Shown piece after piece: positions 34,190-45,681 of a stretch of DNA of 64,000 bases. Origin of the DNA: Liolophura sinensis (Eukaryota; Mollusca; Polyplacophora; Chitonida; Chitonidae); contig NC_088297.1 in NCBI RefSeq assembly GCF_032854445.1, positions 1,776,639 to 1,840,638 of the forward strand. Reading direction: 5' to 3'. The translations under genes and the position numbers were made by a program. A model generated the notes under the pieces. The model was not told where the DNA came from and searched no databases. It saw nothing but the letters and a program-made list of their open reading frames with translations. The first letter of the stretch is position 1; each line of letters begins with the position of its first letter.

Positions 34190-34370
34190 TTTGATCGCAA
34201 ACATGTTTTCAAACCGGTACATATTTTATGACACATATTTATGATAAACTGTTGATTTAAGCCGCTTAATCTCCACCTGACACATAACGTCCTGAAATAA
34301 GTCTGACATAAAAGTTGAGCCCTGGTCAGATGGTATTTCCTTAGGTAAACCATGCCTGGCGAAAACTGTA
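34190..34370 (-). pseudogene. Ty3/gypsy relict: integrase catalytic core
   Basis: In one frame the minus strand reads RHGLPKEIPSDQGSTFMSD, the block around the second catalytic Asp of retroviral-type integrases. Other frames are shifted. The element is cut off just after this point, so the C-terminal part of integrase and any reverse transcriptase are missing. Confidence 0.75.
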
Positions 34371-34514
34371 AGAGACTATTAATTCTCTGAGGAGCAGCTA
34401 TCTGTTTTCAGTTGGATAGCTTCCCGAAATCTAGTAGCTGTATGAATAATAGTCAAAAAGCGTATCCTGACTTAATTGTAGGTAATGGACCTACTAAATC
34501 AATGAGTACCTTTG

Positions 34515-34800
34515 CTAAAAAAGTTCACCAATATCAAGATTTGGAATTAATGGTGCAGAATTTACACTATATTGGGGCTTTCCTACCAGCTGACAGGCGT
34601 GACATGCCTTACAGAAATTTACCACACCCTTGTGAATCTTAGGCCAATAAAACTGGCGAGTGATTTTGCTGTCTGTATTTTTAATGCCTAAATGTCCACC
34701 TATTGGAATCTCATGACCCGTCCTAAATACTGCCTGTCTATAAATTGGAGATACGACAACTTCATTAAAAAATTGCCCATTCACCAATAGCTGATACATG
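34515..34800 (-). pseudogene. Ty3/gypsy relict: integrase zinc-binding domain
   Basis: Open for 94 codons with HEIPIGGHLGIKNT and FYWPKIHKGV then CKACHACQ, the H-H-C-C zinc-binding domain of Ty3/gypsy integrases. The following NLDIGELF leads to the catalytic core seen 150 bp on. Degenerate overall. Confidence 0.9.
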
Positions 34801-34812
34801 ATAGGATCTATA

Positions 34813-35248
34813 CTATCTGCTCAACAGCCCATCACCAATGTAATAACCAACAGGTACATCAGCTATTCGCTCCACGGATAAAGCAGGTTTTTTTGTTTCC
34901 CTTAATTTGGGCTCTGACCGTTGTTCTTTGACCACATCAGATCGAGAGGACACTGGTCTGTCTAACCTCAGACCTTCCTCTGCACCATCAATATCATGAA
35001 AGAACGTCTCGGCCAAGTTACGATTACCAGCTGAATCCACAGTGCAAAAAGAACAGTTGTCTTCTTTCTCCGAATCTCTTTTCTGTGACCTGGTAACCAC
35101 AGAAAAGGAAAATATACCTGGAAACTCCTCCTGTAAGTCTTCTGTATTTCCGTCCAAAACCGAAACACTACAGGCATGAGGACACACCTTAACTTTACCC
35201 CCTGCTAAGTCATTACTAGCAAAAAGTAAATACATTTCACAGGGTAAG
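34813..35248 (-). pseudogene. Ty3/gypsy relict: protease-integrase linker
   Basis: Open frame with LLFASNDLAGGKV and, further on, VVTRSQ, patterns found after the protease in gypsy polyproteins. Here it leads straight to the integrase, with no reverse transcriptase or RNase H in between, the order known from Gmr1-type elements. Confidence 0.7.
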
Positions 35249-35492
35249 TTTATTTATTTTATTTGGATTGGTGTTCTACGTCGTACTCAAGAATATGTCA
35301 CTTATACGACGGAGGTCAGCATTGTGGTGGAAACCCACGAGCACCCGAAGGTTGCTGACAGATCTTCCCACATACGGCCGGAGAGAAAGCCAACATGAGC
35401 TCGACGTGAACTCACAGCGACCGCATTGGTGAGAGACTGATGGGTCATTACGCTGTGCTAGCGCGCTAACCAACTGAGCCACGGAGGCCCGA
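35249..35492 (-). mobile_element. full-length SINE inserted in gypsy relict
   Basis: Complete antisense copy from AAATA-type tail to tRNA-like head (accaactgagccacggaggc). The gypsy frame resumes on both sides, so the SINE is younger than the gypsy element. Confidence 0.93.
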
Positions 35493-36085
35493 CACAGGCT
35501 AAGAATTGACAACAGCTACAGCAACCAAATCAAAAGTAAGGGTAACCTCCAGTAATGGAACAGACGTAAACTTTACATTATTACCCTGGATCAAAACATG
35601 ACCGCTGGCCTCATCAGATTGTGCTGGAATCACATCGGCCAACATCAAACACTGACTAGCCCCAGTATCCTTACCTATAGAAAGAGGGGAGGTAACCTCG
35701 TTACAAGTAACCACACTGTTCGACATGAATCCCCTACCTCCTTAACCTGTGGTTTAACGATTGGACCAACACTACTTATCTCCAACAGTGGCCTCTCTGG
35801 GTTACAACTAGAGTTAACAAAAACTAGTGACTTTCACTGCCTCTTTCCTCCTCAGGACTAGGCACGTGGATAGTAGGCGCTCTGAAACTTTACAATAACT
35901 GCAAAAAGGTGGATTTACATCTTGAGTTTTGGACTGGAAGGTCTTATTGTCAGAAGAAAAAGCCATGGTTGATTTAGGCTTCTCACCGGTCTCCTTGTCA
36001 GTAGTAAAATCGGAAGCCTTCTTATCAGAATTCCACTTCTTTTGAAATTTAGGCTGACATTTTTATCCACTAATCTTATGATTTA
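35493..36085 (-). pseudogene. Ty3/gypsy relict: gag C-terminus and aspartic protease
   Basis: At about 35.9 kb the minus strand encodes a short zinc-knuckle start (PPFCSYCKVS) after a Lys-rich gag tail. Further on is a retropepsin-like segment with IGKDTGASQCLMLADV containing the D-T-G catalytic triad. Frames are interrupted. The upstream end is the LINE insertion site. Confidence 0.75.
36074..36085 (+). repeat. LINE target-site duplication, left copy
   Basis: TCTTATGATTTA, repeated exactly at 42034-42045 on the other side of the LINE. Confidence 0.95.
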
Positions 36086-36712
36086 CCCCCGTGGGGTTTC
36101 CGGGGTGATAAGAATAGGACCTCAGCCCTCTAGGCAAGCTTGTCGTAAAAGACGACTAACCTAGAGCTCTCCTGTGTGAGCCCAGTGAATATAATAGGCT
36201 CACATCTTCTCGGTTGTGTGAGAGGCAACCGGGGAGCGACCTGTTTGCCGTGGGTTGCGACCCGTAATCTACGAGGACGGGATCCTGGTGGCTGAGGACG
36301 GGTTGGACTTGCGAGATCCTCACACCCAACACGTCACTTTGGCCCTTACTTGGAGAGAGACGGGAGGTCGGATGGGCCCGGTCCGATCAATCGGCTTGGT
36401 CATGTCTTGCCTCAGCGTTGTCCTAGAACTTCTCCTTAACACCACTTAATAAAGAATAAATGTTATTTCTGAAATTTCGTTTGCGGGACTACGTTTTAGG
36501 GCGGTGGATCATGGGTCAATCGAGTAGTATGTGTCTGTTGTGTGACCTTATTTACCTAATGGGGTTTGCTCATTAGGGTCATCTATTCGAGTATACCTCA
36601 TGTGGAGTCCTTGGTGTGTGTCCTGCTGGGTATCCCCAGGTCCAGGCATCGCCCTTGTTGGCACTCCGTGGTGGGTGGGGAACACATGAGGTGAATCTTT
36701 ATGATATATATT
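36086..36712 (+). other. LINE 5' UTR
   Basis: Begins at ccccgtggggtttccggggt and is richer in G+C than the flanks. It would hold the internal promoter in an active element. No coding frame. Confidence 0.7.
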
Positions 36713-38081
36713 ATGTCTTCTTTTAATTTGTCGCAAAACGTATCCAAAAGATCTGTTAGGGCTTCTGCTGGAATGACTTCGAGTACCGACAAAAAGAGGA
36801 AGTTGGAGTTTTTGTCGGACTTGCTTGATAAATGTAATGTGTCGGACAGCTGACCGGCTTTTATTGTTCTTTCAACTAAGAATGAACAGAAGCCGGCCTC
36901 CAAAATCCATCCCTTTCTGTTGCAAAGGGCTCTCCAGGGAGTCGCTGGAACGTTAAAAAATGTGAAAAAAGCTAAGGTCCGGAGACATTCTCATTGAATG
37001 TCTCCGCCAACAACAATCCTTCAATTTACTGTCGTTGAAAAAAATTTCGGACATACCTGTGTTTACATCCCCTCACAATTCCCTGAACAGCAGTCAGGGA
37101 ATAATTCGTGACCGGGATCAAGATATTTTGGAACTTTCGGAAGAGGAAATCTGCACTGAACTGAAGTCGCAGGGTGTTACCAGAGTAAAGCGCTTCACTA
37201 TGAAGAAATCCGGTAATATCCTGAAACTAAATACATACCTGTTAACTTTTATTTCTACTTCTATTCCATCATACATTTACATTGGCCCGTATAGGGTTAG
37301 TGTAGACTTATACATCCCTAACCCAACACGTTGTTTCACGTGCCAGAAATTTGGTCATGGCAAGGGCCAATGTAAAAATAAACTTGTTTGTTTTCGATGT
37401 GGCAGTGAAGGTCATGAGGGTTTCGACTGCAGCAACACAGTTAAGTGTTGCAATTGCGGTGGAGATCACATGGCCTCCTCTAGGGACTGTCCACTTTTCA
37501 TAAAAGAAAAAGAAATAATCACTATAAAAACTAAAAACAATATATCGCATCAGGAGGCCCGGAAACTTGTCTCGCCTCTTAATACTTCACTGCAGACTTC
37601 ATTTGCGAATGCGGTCAAGCGAGTAGCATCTCCTGCTACTCAAACATCAATGACTTGGCCCATTGCAAACCTGAAACCTTCTCCTGTTTCTGTTGAACCT
37701 ACTGTTCGACCTGCTTTCAATACTTCCTCAACCCAAACTACCTTAATTCAACAAATACAACCAGCGAATAATACTGATCGACCCAATCACCCCAAACTTA
37801 ATCAACGTAGAAACAAAAATATGTCCGAAAATAACCCTCCAAATAATAACAATAAATCTAATAAACCTAGTGGCCCAACAGAGCGTCCCTATAAGGCCAC
37901 TAGGGACCCTGTCCAGACTTTTAATAAGTTTGGATCGTTGGAGGACGTTGGTCCTTCAACCTCAGATGCGGAGGTGATGGATACACCATCCGCACCAGGG
38001 AGATCTAACAGCCGATCTCCACGAAAGGGTCGCCCGCGGTCCAAACACAAAGATAAATCTCCTATACGTCTCCCTCCATAG
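36713..38081 (+). pseudogene. LINE ORF1 (nucleic-acid-binding, CCHC)
   Basis: Starts at ATG 36713, broken by a stop near 36851 and a frame change near 36970, then open from about 36975 to 38081. Three zinc knuckles follow each other: CFTCQKFGHGKGQC, CFRCGSEGHEGFDC and CCNCGGDHMASSRDC. The C-terminal third is a low-complexity Pro/Asn/Ser/Arg segment ending in a basic cluster. Its role is to coat the element's RNA. Confidence 0.9.
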
Positions 38082-41000
38082 TGGCGATATATGATAAAAT
38101 TATACAGTGGAATTGTCGAGGTCTTAAAATAAATTTTATTGAAATAACACAGCTAGTTCAATTACTAAATCCTATTGCCCTTTGTCTTCAGGAAACTCAC
38201 CTGAAGACATCTGACAAAGATAAAATAACTCTTAAAAATTATTCTTTATATAGTACTTATTAAAATGAAAAAGAGCGAGCTGCAGGCGGCTCCTCAATAT
38301 TCATAAATAACAGCATTATCCACAGCCCTGTTTCTCTGGATACAGAGCTTCAGGCTGTGGCCGTCCGTGTTTCGTTGTCTGAAACAATCACATTATGTTC
38401 CGTTTATATTCCTCCTAACATTTCTTTGTCAGCTTTGCAGTTACATAATTTAACAGAATTTTAACAGTTGCCAAAACCTTTTATACTTATGGGAGATTTT
38501 AATTCCCACAACCCCCTATGGGGCAGTAATAACATAAATAATAACGGCAAGATAGTCGAAGACTTCTTATCGAAGGATGAACTGTGTTATTTCAATGATG
38601 GTTCTAATACCTATTTACATCCGGGCAATGACACTTATTCTGCTATCGATCTCACTATCACAGATCCATCACTTCTCCTTGATTTTTCTTGGAAGGTGCA
38701 TGACGATCTTTGTGGTAGTGACCATTTTCCTATAATCCTAGAACATATCACTTCTAATTTTTTAGAACGTGTAGCTAGGTGGAAATTCGATAAAGCAGAT
38801 TGGATCGCATTTGAGATGTCCTGTGAGGCTGATATCGCTCCAGAGATCCTCAAAGAAGCAGATGATCCTGTGTTAAAATTTAACGAGCTTGTATTACGAG
38901 CTGCCGATAGAACTATACCTAAGACCTCGACAAATCCAAAATCCAAAAGTAAACCCTGGTACGACAATGACTGTCGTAAAGCCATAAAGGACCGTAAAAA
39001 GGCTGAACGCAGATTTAATCACTGTCCTACTGATAATAACTTAAACCAGGTTCGCAATTTTAGAGCTAAGGCTCGTCGATTACTCAAGTCCAGGAGACGA
39101 TCTTGTTGGCAGAGCTTTGTTTCGGGCATTACGTCAAAAACACCCATGCGTAAGGTCTGGAACATGGTTCAGAAACTTAAGGGCAAAAATAATAAAGCCA
39201 AAGTCCAGCATTTGAAAGGTGGAGATAATATATTAACCTCTCCATCCGATATAGCAAATAAATTAGCTGAGACAATTTCCAAGAAATCTTCTTCTGAGAA
39301 CTATACTAAAAAATTCCAACATATTAAAAACCAGAAGGAGAAAACTAAATTGCCCTTTTCTTCTAAAAATTTAGAAGATTATAATTGTCCTTTTAATATC
39401 GAGGAACTTAAAACTGCATTATAAAAGGCCCACGATACTGCCTGTGGTCCCGATAACGTATATTATAAGTTTCTGAACCATTTACCACCTGAGCCACTGG
39501 AGACTCTCTTGGACTTGCTTAATGATATTTGGATAACTGGTAATTTTCCACCGTCATGGAGGGAGGCGTGTATTATCCCGGTCCCTAAACCGGGTAAGGA
39601 TCATACTGATCCAAATAATTACCGTCCCATAGCTCTTACCAGCTGTGTATGTAAGACCATGGAACGGATGATTAATGATAGACTTGTTTGGTTTCTTGAA
39701 ACCAACAAGTTACTTTCTAATATTCAATGTGGTTTTCGTCAAGGTAGATCCACTATGGATCACCTTGTTCGATTCGAAACCTTTATTCGCAATGGCTTCA
39801 TGAATAACGAACATGTGGTGTCCATATTTTTTGACCTTGAAAAGGCCTACGACACCACATGGAAATATGGTATTTTAAAAGATCTCGCGAATATGGGTCG
39901 TAAAGGTCGCTTACCTATATTTATATCCGAATTTTTATCAGATCCTCAGTTTAAAGTACGGGTGGGGGTCCACTCTTTCTGACTCTTATGAGCAGGAAAT
40001 GGGTGTACCCCAGGGCAGCATTCTATCACCAACTCTGTTTAGCATAAAAATAAATAGCCTAGCAAAAACATTAACATCGGGCACAGAGGGTTCTTTATAC
40101 GTGGATGATTTCCTTATATGCTACCGAGCTAAGAATATGAATAATATCAAACGTCAGTTGCAGCTTTGTCTCAATAAGATCGAGAAATGGGCAACTGAAA
40201 ACCGTTTTAGATTTTCAACGTCTAAAACCGTCGGTATACATTTTTGTAATAAACGGAAACTTCATCTTGACCCTGAGCTTAATTTTTGTGGTGAACAGGT
40301 TAAAATTGTTGGAGAAACAAAATTTTTAGGTATAATATTTGATAGTAAACTGTCTTTTATACCTCATATTTAAATGCTTAAAGCTAAATGTACAAAGGCT
40401 GTTGATATAGTTAAGGTCGTGTCTGGCACCGACTGGGGTGCTGACCGATCAGTTTTACTTAATTTATATCGTTCTCTGGTGAGGTCTAAATTGGACTCTG
40501 GATTCATCATTTACGGTTCCGCTAGGAAGTCGTACATTAAAATGTCGGATCCTGTCCATCACGAAGGTTTGAGGCTTAGCCTTGGTGCTTTTAGAACCTC
40601 ACCTGTAGAAAGTTTATACGTGGAGGCAAATGAGCCTTCTTTATATAACCGACGTATAAAACTTAGCCTTCAATACGCTAGTAAGCTTAAGGCTCATCCA
40701 ACAAACCCTGCCTGCGACTGTGTTTTCAATCCATTATATGTAGACAAATATATTAAATGTCCTAACAAGATCCCTTCGTTCGGTCTTCGCATACGGGACC
40801 ATATTGTGGGAGCTAACATCAAGCTGGAGGATATAGCTCCGGTGTCTTTTCCAGAGTCTCCTCCATGGCTTCTTCCACAAACTAAACTAATATTTGATCT
40901 ACGTAAATATAATAAATCCAATACAAATCCTCTTATAATTCAGCAAGGTTTTGCTGAAATCAAGGCTGATTATATGGATTATAAATTTATATACACTGAC

Positions 41001-41772
41001 GGGTCAAAGGATGGGACAGGGTTGCGGCTGCCGCTGTCTTAGAGCAGCGGGTCACTTCTCTTCCTCTGCCACCTTAAACTTCTATCTTTTCTGCAGAGGC
41101 CAGGGCTATACTCCTGGCCTTATCATATGTTTCCTCTGGGCATGTCTAGAGGGCAGTGATATGCAGCGACTCGCTGTCTTGCCTTTTGGCGATTCAGAAT
41201 AATAAATATAAAAATCCATTGATACTTGAGATAATAGCCAAACACCGAAAATTAATTAAAAGAGGTAAAGATGTTATATTCTGTTGGATACCAAGTCACA
41301 CTGGTATCCATGGAAACACAGTCGTGGACAGGGAAGCGAATGTTGCCCTATATAAACCTGTATCTCGGGTTAAATTCCCTTATACTGACGTGAAGTCTAA
41401 TATTCTTAAATATATTCGTCGCCTTTGGCAGGGTGAATGGGACTTGCAGATCCCTAATAAACTGCATGCCATTCATCCTATCATTTTGCCAATACTTGTC
41501 AAATGTCTCGCAGAGACCAAGTAGTTTTAACAAAGTGTATTGGGCATTCTCATCTGACACACAATTTCATCTTAGATGGGAGCAGTGCTCCCGAGTGTGT
41601 TGGATGTGCTGCTCAATACGGCATCAGACATATCTTGGTTGACTATGTAGACTTTGCTCATGTTCGGCAAAGGTTCTACACGGTCACCTCTATATATGAT
41701 TTATTTGACAGCATCGCTGGCGATGTTGTCATAAATTATTTGAAGGCCATTGGCCTATATCAAAAAATATAA
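38081..41772 (+). pseudogene. LINE ORF2 (endonuclease, reverse transcriptase, RNase H)
   Basis: Overlaps the ORF1 stop. The endonuclease shows IIQWNCRGL, LQETHL, LMGDFNSHNPLWG, SAIDLTI and GSDHFPI, i.e. all APE-type motifs. Reverse transcriptase: YRPIALTS, GFRQGRSTMD, FFDLEKAYDT, GVPQGSILSP and the catalytic YVDD near 40.1 kb. RNase H: FIYTDGSKDG near 40.98 kb, SDSLSCLLA and IPSHTGIHGN, closing with EAN. Stops at about 38261, 38462 and 39422, and frame changes near 39980, 40372 and 41030, break the frame into at least seven pieces. Confidence 0.95.
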
Positions 41773-42033
41773 ATTTTAATTGTCATAAATATCTATAGAT
41801 AAACAGTTATATACATATATATTTATACATGTACTATAACCCTGGTTTTCGAGTTTTAACTCTTATTTTTCTTTTATACGATTTTAAACATGTCTGTACT
41901 TTTTGTTTTACTTTTGGTGTTCATATTATCATATCGAAAACCTTAACCGTCTCGCGTTTTCACCTTGTTCTCGCCACGATATGGCTGAAATATTGCCGAT
42001 GTGGCGTTAAGCCATAATCATTCATTCATTCAT

Positions 42034-42045
42034 TCTTATGATTTA
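42034..42045 (+). repeat. LINE target-site duplication, right copy
   Basis: TCTTATGATTTA, identical to 36074-36085. Confidence 0.95.
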
Positions 42046-42101
42046 AATCATATTCATCAGCCAACTGGCTGTGGTCTTAACGTCATTGACCTTCTGTTCA
42101 C

Positions 42102-42434
42102 CTAAATAAACCCTATCCTCATTAGAAACACTGTGTTAAATCCCCCCCACCCCGAGAGAACGACCACTCTTATCTCTTCAAAAGGATTATCTAACTTCAG
42201 AGCCATGTAATAGCTAACACACAGCGTTCTTTTTACCTCTGACAAATTCCACTCTTGTTCTAACTCGAACTGTTTCTGTGTCCCTTCCTTTTCTAATTTC
42301 AACTTTTTTTTCTCAAACTCTCTTTCTTCGCACTCCCTTTCATCTCTTTCTTTTTCTATTTCTTCTGTTTCTAACTCAAACCTTTCCATAATTAATTCAC
42401 GCTTAATTAACTCAATATTACCATTTTGTATCAA
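42102..42434 (-). pseudogene. Ty3/gypsy relict: gag N-terminal coiled coil
   Basis: 110 codons on the same strand as the protease and integrase fragments, with a strongly charged Glu/Lys/Arg heptad-like stretch (RFELETEEIEKERDERECEE), typical of the N-terminal part of some gypsy gag proteins. The LINE separates it from the rest of gag. Function rests on position and composition only. Confidence 0.55.
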
Positions 42435-44040
42435 CCAATATCACTATAGGTTCTGGCACACCCTCCCCTTGGGGCCCTCCCCATAACAAATAGAGGCTTC
42501 CACCCCCCTATCCCTGCTTCCCCCATTACCCCCCCCCCCCCCCCCCATTTAGGCGCCTCCCCAGCCAAGGCGTGCATGCTAGCTCAAATCCGGATTTGGT
42601 CTCCTGTATATGTAGTATATGAATACATTACCTGCATATGGCGCCGGGCTCTACGCACTTCTAAGGAATCTCTGCAACTTTCGACAGTTTCGGAGGCAGA
42701 GAACTTACCAAGGGGTGTTGTAGATGGCCCAAAGGTAGTGGGATGTGTCAGCGCCAATTAACCCCCCTAACGGTGGGTCGCTAGCGTAAAAAATCCGGAG
42801 CCCGCCGTTAGGGTGGTGATTAATTGGTAACAGGCTGAGCTATAAACCAGGCCTTTTGCTTTTTTGGACCATGGGTTCGAACCCCACACTGGGCAGATAT
42901 TTTTTTTACCCCCGGGCACCAGGCTAGCCAGACACCCGTCCACCCGTCCAACTCGACGGGCAATCCAGCCAAAAGGGGTATTTTTGACGGGCAAAATTTT
43001 GAATAAACATTTTTTTACGGCGAGTCCCAGCCCACAGACCAGTACACTGTTTCAAAGTGTATTAACATTATATGTATGTATACTAGATTGTGAATATTTT
43101 TCTAAGATGTAAGTTTTCAAAGTGTATTCATATATGTATTCAGATGACAGAAATGATGTTTGACATGCATTACTGTGCCCAGAGTTAATTTCTCGACATA
43201 GATATGTGACTGATAGTACATGTATTTAAATTGTTTCTTGTATTTGTATTTTACAAAGTTTATTTCTACCTACTGTGACTTAGCTGCTCAAATCGTATGG
43301 TGTCACTACTCTTTTTAGTGAGTGACAGTCACAGATTCAGTGGTGATAATTTTCCCTGTTCTCAGTCTCAGTTGTAACAGCTATGTATACTGTATTCTGA
43401 TTTGGTTCCGTTGCATGTGAAGTAGTGTAACTGTGAGTGACATGCACCTGCTGTGCCAAATTACCATGCATTTTGATTGTTTTCCTTTTATATGTATTTT
43501 TGTGTATTTTATTGTTCACAGTTTATTTATTTCTACCTCCTGATTCACAGCATTCACACTTGAACTGTCAGAACTGCTGCGCCAAATTGCCACTGTTTTC
43601 CTTGCATCTGTATTGAATTGTGTATTTTACAGTTCAATTTGTTTTCCTACCTCCTGTTTCACACTTGGTTGTCCAAAGCATAACAGATTGTAACCTTACA
43701 TAGTTTAATATAAAATTTATGTACTCTTTTTAGTGATTCGCACTCAGTGTCAGTCATTGGTGGGATAAGTGTGATATATTGGGCGCCCCTAAAACAGTCA
43801 ATTTCTGGGGTCCAATAGTAATACATTATTTCCAGTGATATAATGGCAATTAAAGCTATTAAAAGGTCTTGATTTTCAATGATACAGTGGCGATAAAATG
43901 TCTCCGGCGGCAGACCCCCTGCTTATTTACGGCGACCCACAAACCCCCTGGACGCCCTATTGTCAGATCCTGGCTAATGCCCTGCCCCCGAGGCTCTCGA
44001 GACATAGCATGCGGGTTGCCCTGGGCACCTCCCCAGAACA
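42435..44040. other. non-coding junction between gypsy relict and Polinton
   Basis: Contains a poly-C run (42531-42546), a 24-27 bp inverted repeat, a B-box-like ggttcgaacccc word at 42875, and four loosely similar ~120-bp segments between 43.1 and 43.75 kb (recurrent ccaaatt.cca, tttctacctcctg, ctctttttagtga). Either the gypsy LTR or the Polinton terminus should lie here, but I could define neither. Confidence 0.5.
42754..42827. repeat. inverted repeat (hairpin-capable)
   Basis: The arms ccaattaacccccctaacgg (42754 onward) and ccgttagggtggtgattaattgg (ending 42827) are near-perfect complements around a 23-bp loop. It could be the end of a small DNA transposon, a terminal-repeat remnant of the Polinton, or a hairpin in a tRNA-like element. 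Confidence 0.8.
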
Positions 44041-44757
44041 TCATTCGGAAAGAGCGTTTTTAAGCCGCGATCTATAAGCTGTTTTTTTCGTGCTTTCATC
44101 GATCTCTACGGCGTTGAATGCCTTACAAGACTTAGCCCGTATCTTCTGCTTCAGATGACAGTAGTTCTTGAGCTCCTGAACGACTTGCTTGAACTCTACG
44201 TCCGAAATAACACCATCAGATAGTGCCGTAGATACCTGCGCGCGGATGCTGTTAAGTTTGGCCTCAGCCAACAGCCGTATATCGTTATGTTTCTTGGCCT
44301 TTGCGTGAAGTCGGCGGCTAACGAATTTTCCGACGATATTTAAGACACCGCAAGCCAGGGCCGCAGCTTCCATAGCCAAGACAGCAGGGGCTGCATTTAT
44401 TGTTGTGAGTAGTGCCACGCCTGCAACCCCTAGTCCCAAACCGGCAGTGAGCATGGCCGAATCAAGGGCCTCGGCTGCTAAGACACCGCGCCGGTACTTT
44501 TTGTACAAGGACCGACGGAGTTCTCGCTAAGATTCAAGCTGATTCTGTATTTCGCTGATATACTGCAGACGATGGGCGTGCGCCACGTTCTCCGGCGGCG
44601 CGGTCGGGGCCAAGGGGTTTTCAATCATAATCGTCGGCGCGGTCGGGGCCAAGGGATGGTCATCCGTAATCGTCGGCGCCGCGCCCACCGGCGGCAAGGG
44701 GTTTTCATCCGTGATCGCCGCGTACAGTCGTCCCATATTGTCCGTCCTACGAATCAA
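44041..44757 (-). pseudogene. Polinton gene: helical membrane protein, unknown function
   Basis: Two frame-matched parts separated by a single TAG at 44527-44529. The first part is Pro-rich with three repeats of an (E/D)(N/H)PL(A/P)P word. The second has a hydrophobic Ala/Gly/Leu-rich pair of segments (LTAGLGLGVAGVALL) and then a charged helical C-terminus with VEFKQVVQELKNY. Position at the left edge and the hydrophobic core suggest a virion membrane or minor structural component; that is inference. Confidence 0.7.
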
Positions 44758-45580
44758 TAACGTCGGTAAACTCTAAATCGTCATCGGGACTACTAACACG
44801 AAAGCTGCGAAGTCTTATACCGGACTCTAAATAGATGTCATTGAGATTGACAACGCCCCCTGCAAAGACCCGTATATCCTCGAGAGAGCTCCGGATGACT
44901 GGGTCGCCCTGGGCCGGTAATTTAATCATAAGTCTGAGCTCCTTTCCATCGTGCTCTGCAGGCCACTTTAATCTCACCCCGGTAATCATGGAGGAACGGC
45001 GCTGAGAGGCCGCGCCAAGCATGATGTTGAAGATAAGTATAGATCCACGGTTTATTCGTAGCATGGCTGTAGATATGGATTGCGAGCTAAGACGCACGGT
45101 CTCTACACCTGGCGCCGCAGTTAGTGTGAAGTAACCTCCTCCACCCAAAGCTATATGACAGTCGCTGGTTGGTACCCACGACACGAAAGAGGTTCCGGAG
45201 TTGAAAACTTTTTTCACCCGGGCCTCGGTGGTCTGGGCCGTCATCGGGGTCACCTTCACATCTACAAACCAATCGAGGTCGCGAGCTCTGGTAAGAACAA
45301 AGCGGTCTTCAAGGCGAATTAATGAGAGTTTTTGTTCTTCAATCACCTCAGACGGCGACCTGCGCTCTTGCTCTACAGAGGATGCGACATCTTCAAGGGA
45401 AGCAAATGTGGCAGATTCTGCTTGCCCCACCGCAATATTTTTGCGGTTGTACTTGCCACTTTGAAACTCGAAGGCGTAGATTTTACCTTCCTGGCCTTGA
45501 AGTTCGAACTCCGACACATCTGCCAAGTTGCTTAAAGACAGGCACGCAGACCTGGGACCGGCTGCGTCAACCATACTCAT
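44747..45580 (-). CDS. Polinton gene: hypothetical protein, 277 aa
   Basis: The only larger gene of the element that is intact. It runs from ATG at 45580 (MSMVDAAG) to a stop that overlaps the next gene by 11 bp. Beta-rich composition with a glycine run (ALGGGGYF) and no hydrophobic helix suggests a soluble, possibly structural protein. No family recognised. Confidence 0.75.
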   Translation of the reverse strand: MSMVDAAGPRSACLSLSNLADVSEFELQGQEGKIYAFEFQSGKYNRKNIAVGQAESATFASLEDVASSVEQERRSPSEVIEEQKLSLIRLEDRFVLTRARDLDWFVDVKVTPMTAQTTEARVKKVFNSGTSFVSWVPTSDCHIALGGGGYFTLTAAPGVETVRLSSQSISTAMLRINRGSILIFNIMLGAASQRRSSMITGVRLKWPAEHDGKELRLMIKLPAQGDPVIRSSLEDIRVFAGGVVNLNDIYLESGIRLRSFRVSSPDDDLEFTDVIDS

Positions 45581-45681
45581 TGTATTTCTAGGGTAGCACT
45601 GAGGTACCCTATATTAATATACTTCCCGTCTTTGTCTAAAAGTGCCACCGTCAAGTGCGTTATATAGCCGGCGCGCAAGCT

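Larger units (their letters stand above)
36086..42033 (+). mobile_element. non-LTR retrotransposon (I/Jockey superfamily), full-length but decayed
   Basis: A 5.95-kb unit between perfect 12-bp target-site duplications, ending in a (CATT)n simple tail. It has a ~0.6-kb 5' UTR, ORF1 with three CCHC knuckles, and ORF2 with APE-type endonuclease, reverse transcriptase and RNase H. An RNase H after the reverse transcriptase places it nearer the I/Nimb/Tad-like side than classical Jockey; the clade is inference. Frameshifts and stops in both ORFs make it non-autonomous. Confidence 0.95.

Noticed and set aside
42830-42900. Possible tRNA gene with ggttcgaacccc
   Set aside because: A B-box-like word is present but I could not fold a cloverleaf with a proper anticodon stem and acceptor stem.
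43850-44060. Polinton left terminal inverted repeat
   Set aside because: I looked for a match to the right-edge sequence (agtagtatacagag in antisense) near 43-44 kb and did not find one.
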